Under the pieces are notes generated by a model that was given only the letters and a program-made list of their open reading frames with translations, was not told the origin of the DNA and did no database searches. Shown one piece after another: positions 8,192 to 16,913 of a stretch of DNA of 49,268 nt (the first letter of the stretch is position 1; every line of letters begins with the position of its first letter). The position numbers and the translations under genes were made by a program. This DNA comes from an uncultured Bacteroidota bacterium (GTDB lineage Bacteria > Bacteroidota > Bacteroidia > Flavobacteriales > Flavobacteriaceae). The stretch spans positions 1 to 49,268 of the forward strand of contig CACJRP010000009.1 in the NCBI GenBank assembly GCA_902595825.1. The letters run 5' to 3'.

Positions 8192-8917
8192 ATGTTTGTA
8201 GCAGAAAATAAAGTTTACTTTGAAAAAAACGGATATTTGGTTTTAAATGAATGTTTAACTGCTAGTGAATTAAAATATTATGATAAAATCTACGATGATT
8301 TTATAAATAATAAATACGACACCAGAGGATTGAGATCAGATCTATCTGGAGATAAAAATGCTAAAAAGGAACTTATTACACAAATAATGTTACCATCAAA
8401 AATTTTACCCAAATTACTTGGCAAACCGATTCACTCTTTCGGATTGAAAATAGCTCAGTTCCTTCTCGGCGAGGATATTATTTTAGATTTTGATATGCTA
8501 ATAAATAAAGCTCCAAATACAAATAAGGAAACCCCATGGCATCAAGATGCTGCATATTGGATTGATATGCCTGACAAAAGAGCCTTGAGTATTTGGTTTG
8601 CGATTGATAAAGCAACTTTAGATAATGGGTGTATGTGGTATACGCCTGGATCCCATTTACTGCCTTTGAGAAAACATTATCAACCAGTAAAAGGAGGTGC
8701 TCTACAGTGCGCAGGAACCGAAAAAGAGTCTGCTTATGTTCCATTAGAACCTGGATCATGCGCTATACATCACGGAAATACTTTGCATTACAGTAGGGGA
8801 AATTCAACAAATAACAACAGAAGGGCCTTTATTTTAAATTATAGACCAATAAAAATGGTAGAACTTGAAAGACAGAAAGGCTTCGATCATACTGGTAAAA
8901 GAAAAGAAAATAATTAA
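8192..8917 (+). CDS. Phytanoyl-CoA dioxygenase (PhyH) family Fe(II)/2-oxoglutarate oxygenase
   Basis: This encodes 241 residues with no signal peptide, so it is cytoplasmic. The family hydroxylates small molecules using Fe(II) and 2-oxoglutarate. The iron triad is visible: His117 and Asp119 in TPWHQDAAYW and His199 in the LHYSRGN motif, with a downstream Arg (NNRRAFILNYRP) able to bind 2-oxoglutarate. The domain TPGSHLLPL is also typical. The substrate cannot be told from sequence; PhyH members act on phytanoyl-CoA, ectoine, phosphonates and many others. The neighbours (an S9 peptidase divergently, a secreted orphan downstream) give no pathway. Confidence 0.85.
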   Translation: MFVAENKVYFEKNGYLVLNECLTASELKYYDKIYDDFINNKYDTRGLRSDLSGDKNAKKELITQIMLPSKILPKLLGKPIHSFGLKIAQFLLGEDIILDFDMLINKAPNTNKETPWHQDAAYWIDMPDKRALSIWFAIDKATLDNGCMWYTPGSHLLPLRKHYQPVKGGALQCAGTEKESAYVPLEPGSCAIHHGNTLHYSRGNSTNNNRRAFILNYRPIKMVELERQKGFDHTGKRKENN

Positions 8918-8982
8918 CTTTTTTACTTTTATTTTGCAATTAATAATTAAATTTGAATTTATTAATCATTAATCATAAATCA

Positions 8983-9648
8983 ATGAAAAAATTCATATTA
9001 TTAACAATTCTCTCAGTGTTTTTTTCAAATGCTCAGAGTATACTAACATACAATTTCAAAGTTAATCCTGGGTCAGAGGGACAAATTGGCACTCTTTTTT
9101 CTGAATATCATGGAAAATATAAAAGGAAATCAGGAGGTGTAATTTTGCAAAGAGTCAGATTTTTAAACGACGTCAGCCACAGAATTATAGTTTATGGTGA
9201 CCCTAAAAACTGGGGTTACGTTGATGGAAGACCTGAAATGGCTTGGCAAGCCTATGTAAGAGGTACACGATTACATAGATCTGCTGCTAAAGGATCTTAT
9301 ACCGCAAAATCAATGTACTGGAAAAGTGGTGACAGAGAAAAATACAATGTGGGTAGACAATGGCTGTTTAAAGCTAAAAGCCCTTCAAAGTATGCAGCAG
9401 CATATGTTAAATTTGCCAAGGCTATTGAACCAATCATTGGTGAAAGGATGATGGGGGTAGGCAAAATTGAAATGGGAGACCTAAATGGAGCTACTCATTA
9501 TACTGTATTCTATGGTGAAAGCATGCAAGATCTTGACGTAATGGCTGATAAAATTAGATCCTCAAAAGCATATCAAGAATTCATAAAAACCAATGGAGGT
9601 ACAGATTTATTGGTTTCATATATGGTGACTGACCTAATTGAAATATAA
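8983..9648 (+). CDS. Secreted protein of unknown function, possibly two ferredoxin-like repeats
   Basis: This encodes 221 residues from ATG 8983, which gives the signal peptide MKKFILLTILSVFFSNAQ; the upstream start at 8953 adds ten residues without benefit. The mature protein begins ILTYNFKVNPGSEGQIGTLF and ends GGTDLLVSYMVTDLIEI. The start and end each read like the strand-helix unit of a stress-response or NIPSNAP-like dimeric alpha/beta barrel (KVNPGSEGQI... and SKAYQEFIK... SYMVTDLI). The central part is rich in Arg, Lys, Tyr and Gly. No catalytic motif is seen. It is followed by a strong terminator and lies downstream of the PhyH gene. Confidence 0.75.
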   Translation: MKKFILLTILSVFFSNAQSILTYNFKVNPGSEGQIGTLFSEYHGKYKRKSGGVILQRVRFLNDVSHRIIVYGDPKNWGYVDGRPEMAWQAYVRGTRLHRSAAKGSYTAKSMYWKSGDREKYNVGRQWLFKAKSPSKYAAAYVKFAKAIEPIIGERMMGVGKIEMGDLNGATHYTVFYGESMQDLDVMADKIRSSKAYQEFIKTNGGTDLLVSYMVTDLIEI

Positions 9649-9672
9649 TTATTAAATAGCAGTTTTAAAATC

Positions 9673-9704
9673 AACCCTTTAATATTTTATTAAAGGGTTT
9701 TTTT
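9673..9704 (+). terminator. Rho-independent terminator after the secreted orphan
   Basis: A perfect 12-bp stem (9673-9684 with 9688-9699) closes a 3-base loop and is followed by a run of T at 9700-9704. It lies 24 bases after the stop at 9648 and ends that unit before the phosphoribosyltransferase gene. Confidence 0.85.
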
Positions 9705-9757
9705 ATTTAACATGCAATTATTTTACTATCTCTTTTTATTTGTATTAAATTAATGTC

Positions 9758-10210
9758 ATGTATGGAAAAATTAAATTATATAAAATTGAAGATCTAACGA
9801 AAGGATTAAAAAAAATCAGAAATCAACTTCATAAATCTAACTGGATTCCTGAAATTATAATTAGTATAAACAGAGGTGGCTGTATTCCTGGTGTTTATCT
9901 ATCCCATCACTTTAATTTACAGCATTATGTAATCGACATTCAGCTAAGAGACTCTAGCAAGACACCAGATATTAAATTTATTGAAGAAAAGATTATAAAA
10001 TTCAAAAATATTTTATTAGTTGATGACATAAATGATTCCGGAAAAACACTAAGTATAATTTATAATTTAAATAAAAAACACGCTAAAAAGATTCATAATG
10101 CAACTTTAATTTATAATATTGAAAGTAATGTTAAAACTGATTTTTACGGAAAAAAAATCAAAAGATCTGAAGATTATAATTGGTATGTTTTCCCATGGGA
10201 AAAGTGGTGA
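9758..10210 (+). CDS. Phosphoribosyltransferase (Gpt/Hpt1-like)
   Basis: This encodes 150 residues, close to the length of E. coli Gpt. Type I phosphoribosyltransferases transfer ribose-5-phosphate from PRPP to a base. The PRPP motif ILLVDDINDSGKT (residues 85-97, with Asp89-Asp90) is intact, and the INRGGCIPG loop (residues 37-45) matches the family's phosphate loop. The C-terminus WYVFPWEKW is typical of the COG2236-like group. The substrate is not certain; purine bases or deazapurines are possible. It is followed after 16 bases by a YhhQ-type transporter for queuosine precursors on the same strand, so base salvage is a reasonable inference. Confidence 0.82.
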   Translation: MYGKIKLYKIEDLTKGLKKIRNQLHKSNWIPEIIISINRGGCIPGVYLSHHFNLQHYVIDIQLRDSSKTPDIKFIEEKIIKFKNILLVDDINDSGKTLSIIYNLNKKHAKKIHNATLIYNIESNVKTDFYGKKIKRSEDYNWYVFPWEKW

Positions 10211-10226
10211 AATTTTTTAGATTCTT

Positions 10227-10832
10227 ATGATTGCTAAAAGCCCAAACATTTTAATTTATTTAATCATTTTACATTTATTAATTACAACAACCTCAAATGC
10301 ACTTGTGGTTTTACCAATTACTTTCTTGGAATATAAAATTACATGGGCTGCGTTCGTTTTCCCACTTGTAGTCGTCGCAACCGACTTAACTGTTCGATTA
10401 GTTGGGAAAAGGATAGCTCAAAAGACAATAACATATACGTATCCGCTGGCTATAATTTTCTCTATATTGGTGGTTTATATAGAAAAAGATTCTATAAATA
10501 TTGCTTTTAGAGTTGGATTTGCTAGTGCAACTGCCTACTCTCTAGGAATCATAATTGATATTTTTGCATTCCAACAGATTCGTAATAATTACAAAGCTTG
10601 GTGGATAGCACCAAGCATATCAACCGTCATTTCAAACTTTATTGATACATACACATTTTTCTTCACCGCTTTTTATAAATCAAAAGATAAGTTTATGTCC
10701 GAAAATTGGATTGAAATTGCTTTTAATCAAACTCTCCTTAAAATATTTATTGGAATAATGTTTTTTCTCCCTATCTATGGTTTTCTCTTAAATCTGTTTT
10801 TAAGGATAAGGATCAATAAAAATAAAAATTAA
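10227..10832 (+). CDS. yhhQ: Queuosine-precursor transporter (YhhQ/VUT family)
   Basis: This encodes 201 residues with about six membrane segments. It matches E. coli YhhQ, which imports 7-cyano-7-deazaguanine or the aminomethyl form for queuosine synthesis. Signature stretches seen are LHLLITTTSN, ITWAAFVFP, ATDLTVRLVG, a SNFIDTYTFFFTAF stretch, and IMFFLPIYG near the end, all equivalent to YhhQ motifs. Located directly after a phosphoribosyltransferase gene. Its stop at 10830-10832 lies six bases before the end of the convergent broken DUF6428 gene. Queuosine use by the organism is inferred; no tgt or que gene is visible in the window. Confidence 0.85.
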   Translation: MIAKSPNILIYLIILHLLITTTSNALVVLPITFLEYKITWAAFVFPLVVVATDLTVRLVGKRIAQKTITYTYPLAIIFSILVVYIEKDSINIAFRVGFASATAYSLGIIIDIFAFQQIRNNYKAWWIAPSISTVISNFIDTYTFFFTAFYKSKDKFMSENWIEIAFNQTLLKIFIGIMFFLPIYGFLLNLFLRIRINKNKN

Positions 10833-10838
10833 AATTTG

Positions 10839-11301
10839 CTAGCAACATCCTGAAGTAGGATCGCATTTTATTTGGTTTTTTTTAATCTTAATTCTAGGTT
10901 TATCTATAATGTTGCAGCTTTCTTTGTCAAGACAATCAGTGAATGTTTTTATCAGTTTAAAAGTATTACCCCCCTTAAATTCAAGATTAAATTTGCAAAT
11001 TGTATCTTACTGATATTCGATTTGGATTTCTTCATCCTTAAACTTAAGATGTTTTTCAGAATTCTGAATTATTTTTAAGATTTTGGCAGGTCCGATTTTA
11101 TGATTTATATCATTTGAATACCATAACTGCATATTAATTAAATTTTCGTCTCTTATATTACCTCCACAATCAATATATTTTTTTCGAATTATACCAATTT
11201 CGGTTATATGAAAATGAGATGGAACCTTCTTTCCCTCAGGCAATTCAAAAAATAATATATTTAAGATGTTGTACAATATTTTTAAATTCAGATATTTTCA
11301 T
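10839..11301 (-). pseudogene. Broken DUF6428-family gene (frameshift plus in-frame stop)
   Basis: Reading the minus strand from ATG at 11301 gives MKISEFKNIVQHLKYIIF, then the frame stops at a TGA (11247-11245). One extra T in the run of six T (11252-11247) puts the frame back on ELPEGKKVPSHFHITEIG, IDCGGNIRDENL, MQLWYSND and IQIEYQ, followed by a TAA at 11009-11007. In the same frame the family sequence continues beyond the stop: DTICKFNLEFKGG, TFTDCLDKESC and the closing CDPTSGCC, with a normal TAG at 10841-10839. The joined product would be about 153 residues, a usual DUF6428 length, with the family's HFH, DCGG and Cys-Cys end. Function of the family is unknown to me. It is either a decaying pseudogene or affected by sequence errors. 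Confidence 0.82.
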
Positions 11302-11370
11302 AATTTTATAACAAAGATATTCTTCCAGTTATTTAAAAAAACATTAAAGATGAGATTTAACTTTATAGTA

Positions 11371-12660
11371 ATGTTAAAAAAATATTACAAAGCTTTTATC
11401 AAATCTTTTCCATTATGTTTTGTTATTTTTTCTTCTTTTGGACAAGATCTAAAGAGATCAATAAGTGATGTTGAGTCCAAGGTTATAAAATGGAGACATC
11501 ATATTCATCAAAACCCCGAACTTTCAAATAGAGAATTTAAAACTGCTGAGTTGGTTGCAAACCATTTAAAAGGTTTGGGAATAAAAGTAAAAACTGGAGT
11601 AGCTCACACTGGTGTTGTAGGAATTTTAGAGGGTAATAAACCTGGAAAAGTTGTTGCTCTAAGAGCCGACATGGATGCATTACCTGTGACAGAAAGAAAT
11701 AATCTTCCTTATAAATCCAACGTAATATCTGAATACAATGGTAAAAAAACTGGAGTAATGCATGCATGTGGGCATGATACTCATGTAGCAATTTTGATGG
11801 GTGTGGCAGAGGTTTTATCAGAAAATAGAAATTTTTCTGGAACTATAAAATTTATTTTTCAACCTGCTGAAGAGGGTTATCCAGAAGGAGAAACAGGAGG
11901 TGCTTCTTTAATGGTAGAGGAAGGAGTACTCAAAAATCCGGACGTGGACGCAATTTTTGGGCTACATATTAGTTCTGGTCTTCATGTTGGAAAAATTGAG
12001 TACAAACCTGGGGGAGCCATGGCTTCCTCTCAAAGATTTGTGATTGATGTGATAGGAAAACAGTCTCATGGGTCATCTCCATGGATGGGTGTTGATCCAA
12101 TTGTTGTTTCTGCCCAAATAATTAATGGTTTACAAACTATTATAAGTAGAAATAGTGAATTGACTAAGGAAGGTGCAGTTGTTTCAATAGGTTCAATCCA
12201 TTCTGGAATCAGATTTAATATTATTCCAGAAAGTGCTCAAATGATAGGAACAATTAGAACGCTAGATAAGGGGATGAAAGAATTAATTAACAAAAGAATG
12301 TCAGAGTTAGTTGAAAATATTTCCACTGCTTACGGTGCTTCTGCAAAGTTAAAAATTACAGAAGGAGCAGCCATAACCTATAATGACCCTGATTTGACAG
12401 AAAAAATGCTTCCTACGTTAAAGAGAGTAGCTGGTGAAAAAAATGTGATTTTGTCAAAGGCACAAACTGGGGCCGAGGATTTCTCTTACTTCCAAGAAAA
12501 AGTACCAGGTTTATACTTTTTCCTAGGAGGAACTCCTACATCAGTTCCCCAAAAAGACGCACCATCTCATCACACACCAGACTTTTATGTTGACGATAGC
12601 GCATTAATTCTTGGGGTGAAGACGATGAGTAACTTAGCACTGGATTTTTTGAAAAATTAG
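11371..12660 (+). CDS. Secreted M20-family amidohydrolase (hippurate/N-acyl-amino-acid hydrolase type)
   Basis: ATG 11371 gives 429 residues with a clean signal peptide (MLKKYYKAFIKSFPLCFVIFSSFGQ). Starts at 11266 and 11350 would place extra charged residues before the signal and are less likely. The zinc and catalytic features of the amidohydrolase subfamily are intact: ALRADMDALPV, MHACGHDTH (Cys133, His135, His138), QPAEEG (Glu167-Glu168) and the final SHHTPDFYVD. The N-terminal RHHIHQNPELSNRE is typical. Known members hydrolyse hippurate, N-acyl amino acids or IAA conjugates, so this protein likely frees amino acids from acyl conjugates outside the cytoplasm. A hairpin overlaps its stop codon. 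Confidence 0.9.
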   Translation: MLKKYYKAFIKSFPLCFVIFSSFGQDLKRSISDVESKVIKWRHHIHQNPELSNREFKTAELVANHLKGLGIKVKTGVAHTGVVGILEGNKPGKVVALRADMDALPVTERNNLPYKSNVISEYNGKKTGVMHACGHDTHVAILMGVAEVLSENRNFSGTIKFIFQPAEEGYPEGETGGASLMVEEGVLKNPDVDAIFGLHISSGLHVGKIEYKPGGAMASSQRFVIDVIGKQSHGSSPWMGVDPIVVSAQIINGLQTIISRNSELTKEGAVVSIGSIHSGIRFNIIPESAQMIGTIRTLDKGMKELINKRMSELVENISTAYGASAKLKITEGAAITYNDPDLTEKMLPTLKRVAGEKNVILSKAQTGAEDFSYFQEKVPGLYFFLGGTPTSVPQKDAPSHHTPDFYVDDSALILGVKTMSNLALDFLKN

Positions 12661-12683
12661 TGAATCACTAATTTCGTCTTTTT
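12654..12683 (+). terminator. Possible terminator overlapping the stop codon of the M20 amidohydrolase
   Basis: A 9-bp stem (12654-12662 with 12666-12674) closes a 3-base loop and is followed by T at 12679-12683. The stop codon TAG (12658-12660) lies inside the left arm. The T run starts four bases after the stem, so strength is uncertain. Confidence 0.55.
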
Positions 12684-12727
12684 AGAATTTTAATAGAGTT
12701 TAAATTTATTGTTTTGTATTTTTAAGG

Positions 12728-15613
12728 ATGTTTAGAAAAATTGTCTTCATTTTTTTATCGTTAATATATTCAGTTGAAAAATCTTATTCTCAAGATTATT
12801 TCCCTGAAAATGCTGGTGTAAAAACATCAAATCAACCCTATAATGTTTTTATTAATGCTACGATTATAGTTTCTCCAGATAAAAAAATAGAAAAAGGAAT
12901 TTTAATTGAAAGAGATGGTTTAGTTGTTGAAGTGGGTAAGAATATTGAAATACCAAAAAATTCAATTTTACATGACAAAACAGGTCAATATATTTATCCT
13001 TCTTTTATTGATTTATATTCAAATTTTGGTATAAAGAAAGCTAAAAGGGCCATAACTAGAGGAAGAAGTTCCCAATACAACCCCAACAGAGAAGGATTTT
13101 ATTGGAATGATCACATTTTAAGTGATTACAACTCTATTAATGACTATAGTTACGACCCAGTAAAATCAAAAAAGTTAAGAGAAGTAGGTTTCGGGATTGT
13201 AAATGCTCATCGAGAAAATGGTATCCATAGAGGAACAGGTTCTTTGATTGCTCTTAGTGACAGACATACTGACAACTATCGAATTATAAAAAGTAATTCT
13301 ACAGAATTTTATTCCTTTAAAAAAAGTATTAATTCGGCACAATCTTATCCTACGTCTGTTATGGGTGCTATGGCTCTTTTAAGACAATTTTTTTTAGATA
13401 TAGAGTGGTATGAGCAAAAAAGTTCTAATTCCAAAGATATTTCGATAGAGGCTGCAATTCAAAACAAAAATTTACCAAAAATTTTTGAAAGTGGGGGTAG
13501 ATTAAACTTAATGCGAGCACTCAAAATTGGAAAAGAGACAAATCAAAAATTTACTGTAGTTGGTTCTGGACTTGAATATTTAGATCATAAGAGAATTAAA
13601 TCATATGGCAATACCATTGTTGTTCCGATTAACTTCCCAAAACCTTATGACGTGTCAGATCCTGAGTTGAATGAAAAATTGTCTTTAAACCACTTAAAAG
13701 AATGGAATCAAGCTCCATCAAATCTATCTGTTCTAGAAGAAAATGATATCGATTTTGCAATAACCTCCAAGGGTCTTGAAAATATTTCTGATTTTATTCA
13801 AAATATTAAAAAAGCTGTAGCATATGGTCTATCGGAAAAAAGAGCATTAATGTCGCTTACAAAAATTCCTGCAAAAGTTCTTAAAATGAATCAAAAAATA
13901 GGTGAATTAAAAAAAGGATTTTATGCCAATTTTCTTGTTACGTCTGGTCCTATTTTTAAGAAAGAAAGTGTTATTTATGAAAATTGGATTATTGGAAAGC
14001 AACATGTATTAGCACCAAATGATGTGGTTCTAAATTTAGATATTTCAGATGAAGATTTATTACAATATTTAGAAAAGGCAGAAAATGCGGGATATTCAGT
14101 AGAAGAACTAAAAAACGTTGCCAAATTTTACGGATTATCTTCTGAAGAGATAAAAATATTAGGTAAAAGACTTACTAATGCAAAAAAAGAACTTGAATTA
14201 AAAGATGAAGCTCTTAAAAAAATTGAACCAAAGAAAAAATTTCCAGTTTTGCCAATTACCTATCCAAATACTGCTTATGGCTTCAAAGAAAAACCAAAAT
14301 ATTCAAATATCGTTTTTAAAAATGTAACAGCTTGGACAAATGAGGAGGAAGGAATTCTTAAAAATATAGATGTTTTAATTACAAATGGCAAAATAAAAAA
14401 AATCGGGCAAAATTTAGAAACTCCCAAAAATCATATTGAGTTGGATTGTACAGGTAAGCACTTGACAGCAGGTATAATAGATGAACACTCTCATATTGCT
14501 GCTTCATCAATAAATGAAGCTGGTCAAAATTCTTCTGCTGAAGTGTCAATTGAAGATGTTATAGACCCAGATGACATATCAATTTTTAGAAGTTTAGCTG
14601 GTGGAGTAACCACAGCACAAATTTTACACGGCTCCGCAAATCCTATTGGAGGCCGCTCTGCCATTATTAAGCTCAGATGGGGAGAATCTGATGAAAAAAT
14701 GATTTTCAAAAATTCAGATAAATTTATAAAGTTTGCTTTGGGCGAAAATGTGAAACAGTCAAATTGGGGAAGTAATTCTAGGTTTCCTCAAACTAGGATG
14801 GGAGTAGAGCAAGTTTTTGTTGATTATTTCAATAGAGCATTGGAATATGGAAAAAAATGGGAAAATTATAACTCCCTTTCAAAAAAAGCGAAGGGGACAA
14901 TTGAAAAGCCAAGAAAAGATATTGAATTGGATGTGATATTAGAAATTTTAAAAGGGGATAGGTTTATTACATGTCATTCGTATGTTCAAAGTGAAATTAA
15001 TATGCTTATGAAAGTTGCTGAAAAATTTGGAGTTCGTATCAACACATTCACTCATATTTTGGAAGGATACAAATTAGCAGATAAGATGTTTCGTCATGGA
15101 GTTGGTGGATCAACATTTTCAGATTGGTGGGCTTACAAATACGAAGTTATAGACGCTATTCCATATAATGGGCCAATTATGACTGAAGCAGGAGTTACAG
15201 TTGCTTACAATTCAGATTCTTCAGAGGTAATTAGAAGACTAAATCAAGAAGCAGCAAAAGCAGTCAAATACGGAGGTTTAAGTGAGGAGGAAGCTTGGAA
15301 ATATGTTACATTAAATCCTGCTAAGCTATTACATATAGATGACAGAGTTGGGAGTTTAAAAGAAGGTAAAGATGCCGATTTAGTAATATGGTCTGATAAC
15401 CCGTTGTCCATTTATGCCAGCGCTGAAAAAACTTTTATAGATGGAAAAATATATTATGATAGCAGTAAAATCGAATCAATTATAGTAGATATAAAATTAG
15501 AAAAAAATAAAATTATTAATCAAATAAAGTCATCAATTGGTAAAGGTCAAAAGGTTCAACCGATTGTCTCAAATACAAATAAAGAGTTTTTTTGTGAAAC
15601 AATAGATAAATAA
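12728..15613 (+). CDS. Secreted double-domain amidohydrolase; N-half degenerate, C-half with metal motif
   Basis: This encodes 961 residues with signal peptide MFRKIVFIFLSLIYSVEKSYSQ. It holds two amidohydrolase modules of the imidazolonepropionase/D-aminoacylase-like type. The first (about 40-430) has the entry strand YPSFIDLYSNFG, in which the usual HxH after the Asp is missing, so it should bind no metal. A charged helical linker (about 440-500) follows. The second (about 530-930) has IIDEHSHIA with His587 and His589, later CHSYVQSE, TFTHILEG and YNSDSSEVIRR, so its metal site looks complete. It ends with the usual DADLVIWSDNPL. The next gene starts 2 bases after its stop. Confidence 0.85.
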   Translation: MFRKIVFIFLSLIYSVEKSYSQDYFPENAGVKTSNQPYNVFINATIIVSPDKKIEKGILIERDGLVVEVGKNIEIPKNSILHDKTGQYIYPSFIDLYSNFGIKKAKRAITRGRSSQYNPNREGFYWNDHILSDYNSINDYSYDPVKSKKLREVGFGIVNAHRENGIHRGTGSLIALSDRHTDNYRIIKSNSTEFYSFKKSINSAQSYPTSVMGAMALLRQFFLDIEWYEQKSSNSKDISIEAAIQNKNLPKIFESGGRLNLMRALKIGKETNQKFTVVGSGLEYLDHKRIKSYGNTIVVPINFPKPYDVSDPELNEKLSLNHLKEWNQAPSNLSVLEENDIDFAITSKGLENISDFIQNIKKAVAYGLSEKRALMSLTKIPAKVLKMNQKIGELKKGFYANFLVTSGPIFKKESVIYENWIIGKQHVLAPNDVVLNLDISDEDLLQYLEKAENAGYSVEELKNVAKFYGLSSEEIKILGKRLTNAKKELELKDEALKKIEPKKKFPVLPITYPNTAYGFKEKPKYSNIVFKNVTAWTNEEEGILKNIDVLITNGKIKKIGQNLETPKNHIELDCTGKHLTAGIIDEHSHIAASSINEAGQNSSAEVSIEDVIDPDDISIFRSLAGGVTTAQILHGSANPIGGRSAIIKLRWGESDEKMIFKNSDKFIKFALGENVKQSNWGSNSRFPQTRMGVEQVFVDYFNRALEYGKKWENYNSLSKKAKGTIEKPRKDIELDVILEILKGDRFITCHSYVQSEINMLMKVAEKFGVRINTFTHILEGYKLADKMFRHGVGGSTFSDWWAYKYEVIDAIPYNGPIMTEAGVTVAYNSDSSEVIRRLNQEAAKAVKYGGLSEEEAWKYVTLNPAKLLHIDDRVGSLKEGKDADLVIWSDNPLSIYASAEKTFIDGKIYYDSSKIESIIVDIKLEKNKIINQIKSSIGKGQKVQPIVSNTNKEFFCETIDK

Positions 15614-15615
15614 AA

Positions 15616-16908
15616 ATGAAGAAAATATTTTTACTTTTTTTTATCTCCCAACTCTTGGTTACTGGACAGCAAACCCCAGGTAGTGGTCAATATGAAAGTA
15701 TATTAATTGAAAATGCGATCATTCATATAGGAGATGGTACAGTCATAAAAATGGGTTATGTTGGATTTCAAGATGGTAAAATTAAATATGTTGGTGGAAC
15801 AAAACCTGAAAATAAATATGATAAATCTATAAATACAAACGGTGCTCACTTGTATCCAGGGTTAATTGCATTAAATTCAACTCTAGGGTTGGCTGAAATT
15901 GACGCAGTTAGGGCAACTAGAGACTACGATGAAATAGGTCCTTTTTTACCACACATCAGTTCTTCTATAGCTTACAATGCAGAGTCTAAAGTGGTAGAGA
16001 GTATGCGAATGAATGGTGTTCTTATCGCCCAAACAACACCAAGAGGAGGCATTATAAGTGGAAAATCTTCTATCATGCAGCTTGACGCTTGGAATTGGGA
16101 AGATGCTCTAATTTTTAAAAATGTAGGTATACATTTAAATTGGCCAACACCATACACATATAAAAGATCTAGCAATGGGGAAAGGACAATTGAAAAAAAT
16201 AAAAACTACATTAAAAAAGTAAAGGAAATAAAAGATTTTTTTAAAAGTTCCAAGTCTTATTTACCAAACCCAAAACCAATAAATCTGGAGTACGAAGCGA
16301 TGAGAAATATGTTTAATGGAAATGAAATAATTTTTCTTCATGCAAATTCATCAAAACAAATTCAGGATGGAATTCTTTTTTTAAGTTCGCTCAAAATTAA
16401 AAAGATTGTATTAGTAGGAGGAATATATAGTTATAAGCAGAAAGATTTATTGATTAAAAACAAAATCCCAATAGTCCTCAAACATCCACACAATTTGCCC
16501 TCTTTCGTTGATGAAGATCCAAAAATAAGATTCAGAAATGCAAAAAAATTAGTTGATGCAGGTCTCTTAGTTTCAATAGATGTGAGTGGAAGTATGGAAA
16601 GGATGAATTCAAGGAACCTACCTTTTTATGCAGGAAGCTTTTCAGCATACGGCGTAGACAAAGAAAATGCTTTAAGAATGATAACCCTTAACGCAGCTAA
16701 AATTTTAGGAATTAGTGGAAATTATGGATCTATAAAAGTAGATAAAAGTGCTACATTTTTTATTTCAAAAGGAGATGCTTTGGATATGCGATCAAATATA
16801 TTAGAATATGCTTTCATTGATGGTAGAAAAGTTTCTTTGGAAAGTCATCAAACCAAACTATGGAAAAGATACCTTCAAAAAGGTAGAAATAATAAGAATA
16901 AAAGATAA
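15616..16908 (+). CDS. Secreted amidohydrolase-family protein lacking the metal-binding HxH
   Basis: This encodes 430 residues with signal peptide MKKIFLLFFISQLLVTGQQ. The composite fold is amidohydrolase-like: N-terminal beta domain (ILIENAIIHIGDG), entry strand GAHLYPGLIALNSTLGL, where the HxH is absent, and the conserved C-terminal segment ALRMITLNAAKILGI followed by the second beta part. No other clear metal His is placed as in active members, so it is probably a non-catalytic partner or a substrate-binding subunit. It starts 2 bases after the double-domain amidohydrolase and is probably translationally coupled to it. The pair may act as a complex; this is inference. Confidence 0.8.
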   Translation: MKKIFLLFFISQLLVTGQQTPGSGQYESILIENAIIHIGDGTVIKMGYVGFQDGKIKYVGGTKPENKYDKSINTNGAHLYPGLIALNSTLGLAEIDAVRATRDYDEIGPFLPHISSSIAYNAESKVVESMRMNGVLIAQTTPRGGIISGKSSIMQLDAWNWEDALIFKNVGIHLNWPTPYTYKRSSNGERTIEKNKNYIKKVKEIKDFFKSSKSYLPNPKPINLEYEAMRNMFNGNEIIFLHANSSKQIQDGILFLSSLKIKKIVLVGGIYSYKQKDLLIKNKIPIVLKHPHNLPSFVDEDPKIRFRNAKKLVDAGLLVSIDVSGSMERMNSRNLPFYAGSFSAYGVDKENALRMITLNAAKILGISGNYGSIKVDKSATFFISKGDALDMRSNILEYAFIDGRKVSLESHQTKLWKRYLQKGRNNKNKR

Positions 16909-16913
16909 GAGAT

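Noticed and set aside
11007-11009. Programmed readthrough or recoding of the TAA in the DUF6428 gene
   Set aside because: TAA is not a selenocysteine codon, no stem-loop stands out after it, and a second lesion in the same gene makes decay or sequence error the simpler reading.
11007-11276. 89-residue minus-strand frame as an intact small gene starting at TTG 11276
   Set aside because: The family N-terminus lies upstream in another frame and the family C-terminus lies beyond the stop, so it is the middle of a broken gene rather than a complete one.
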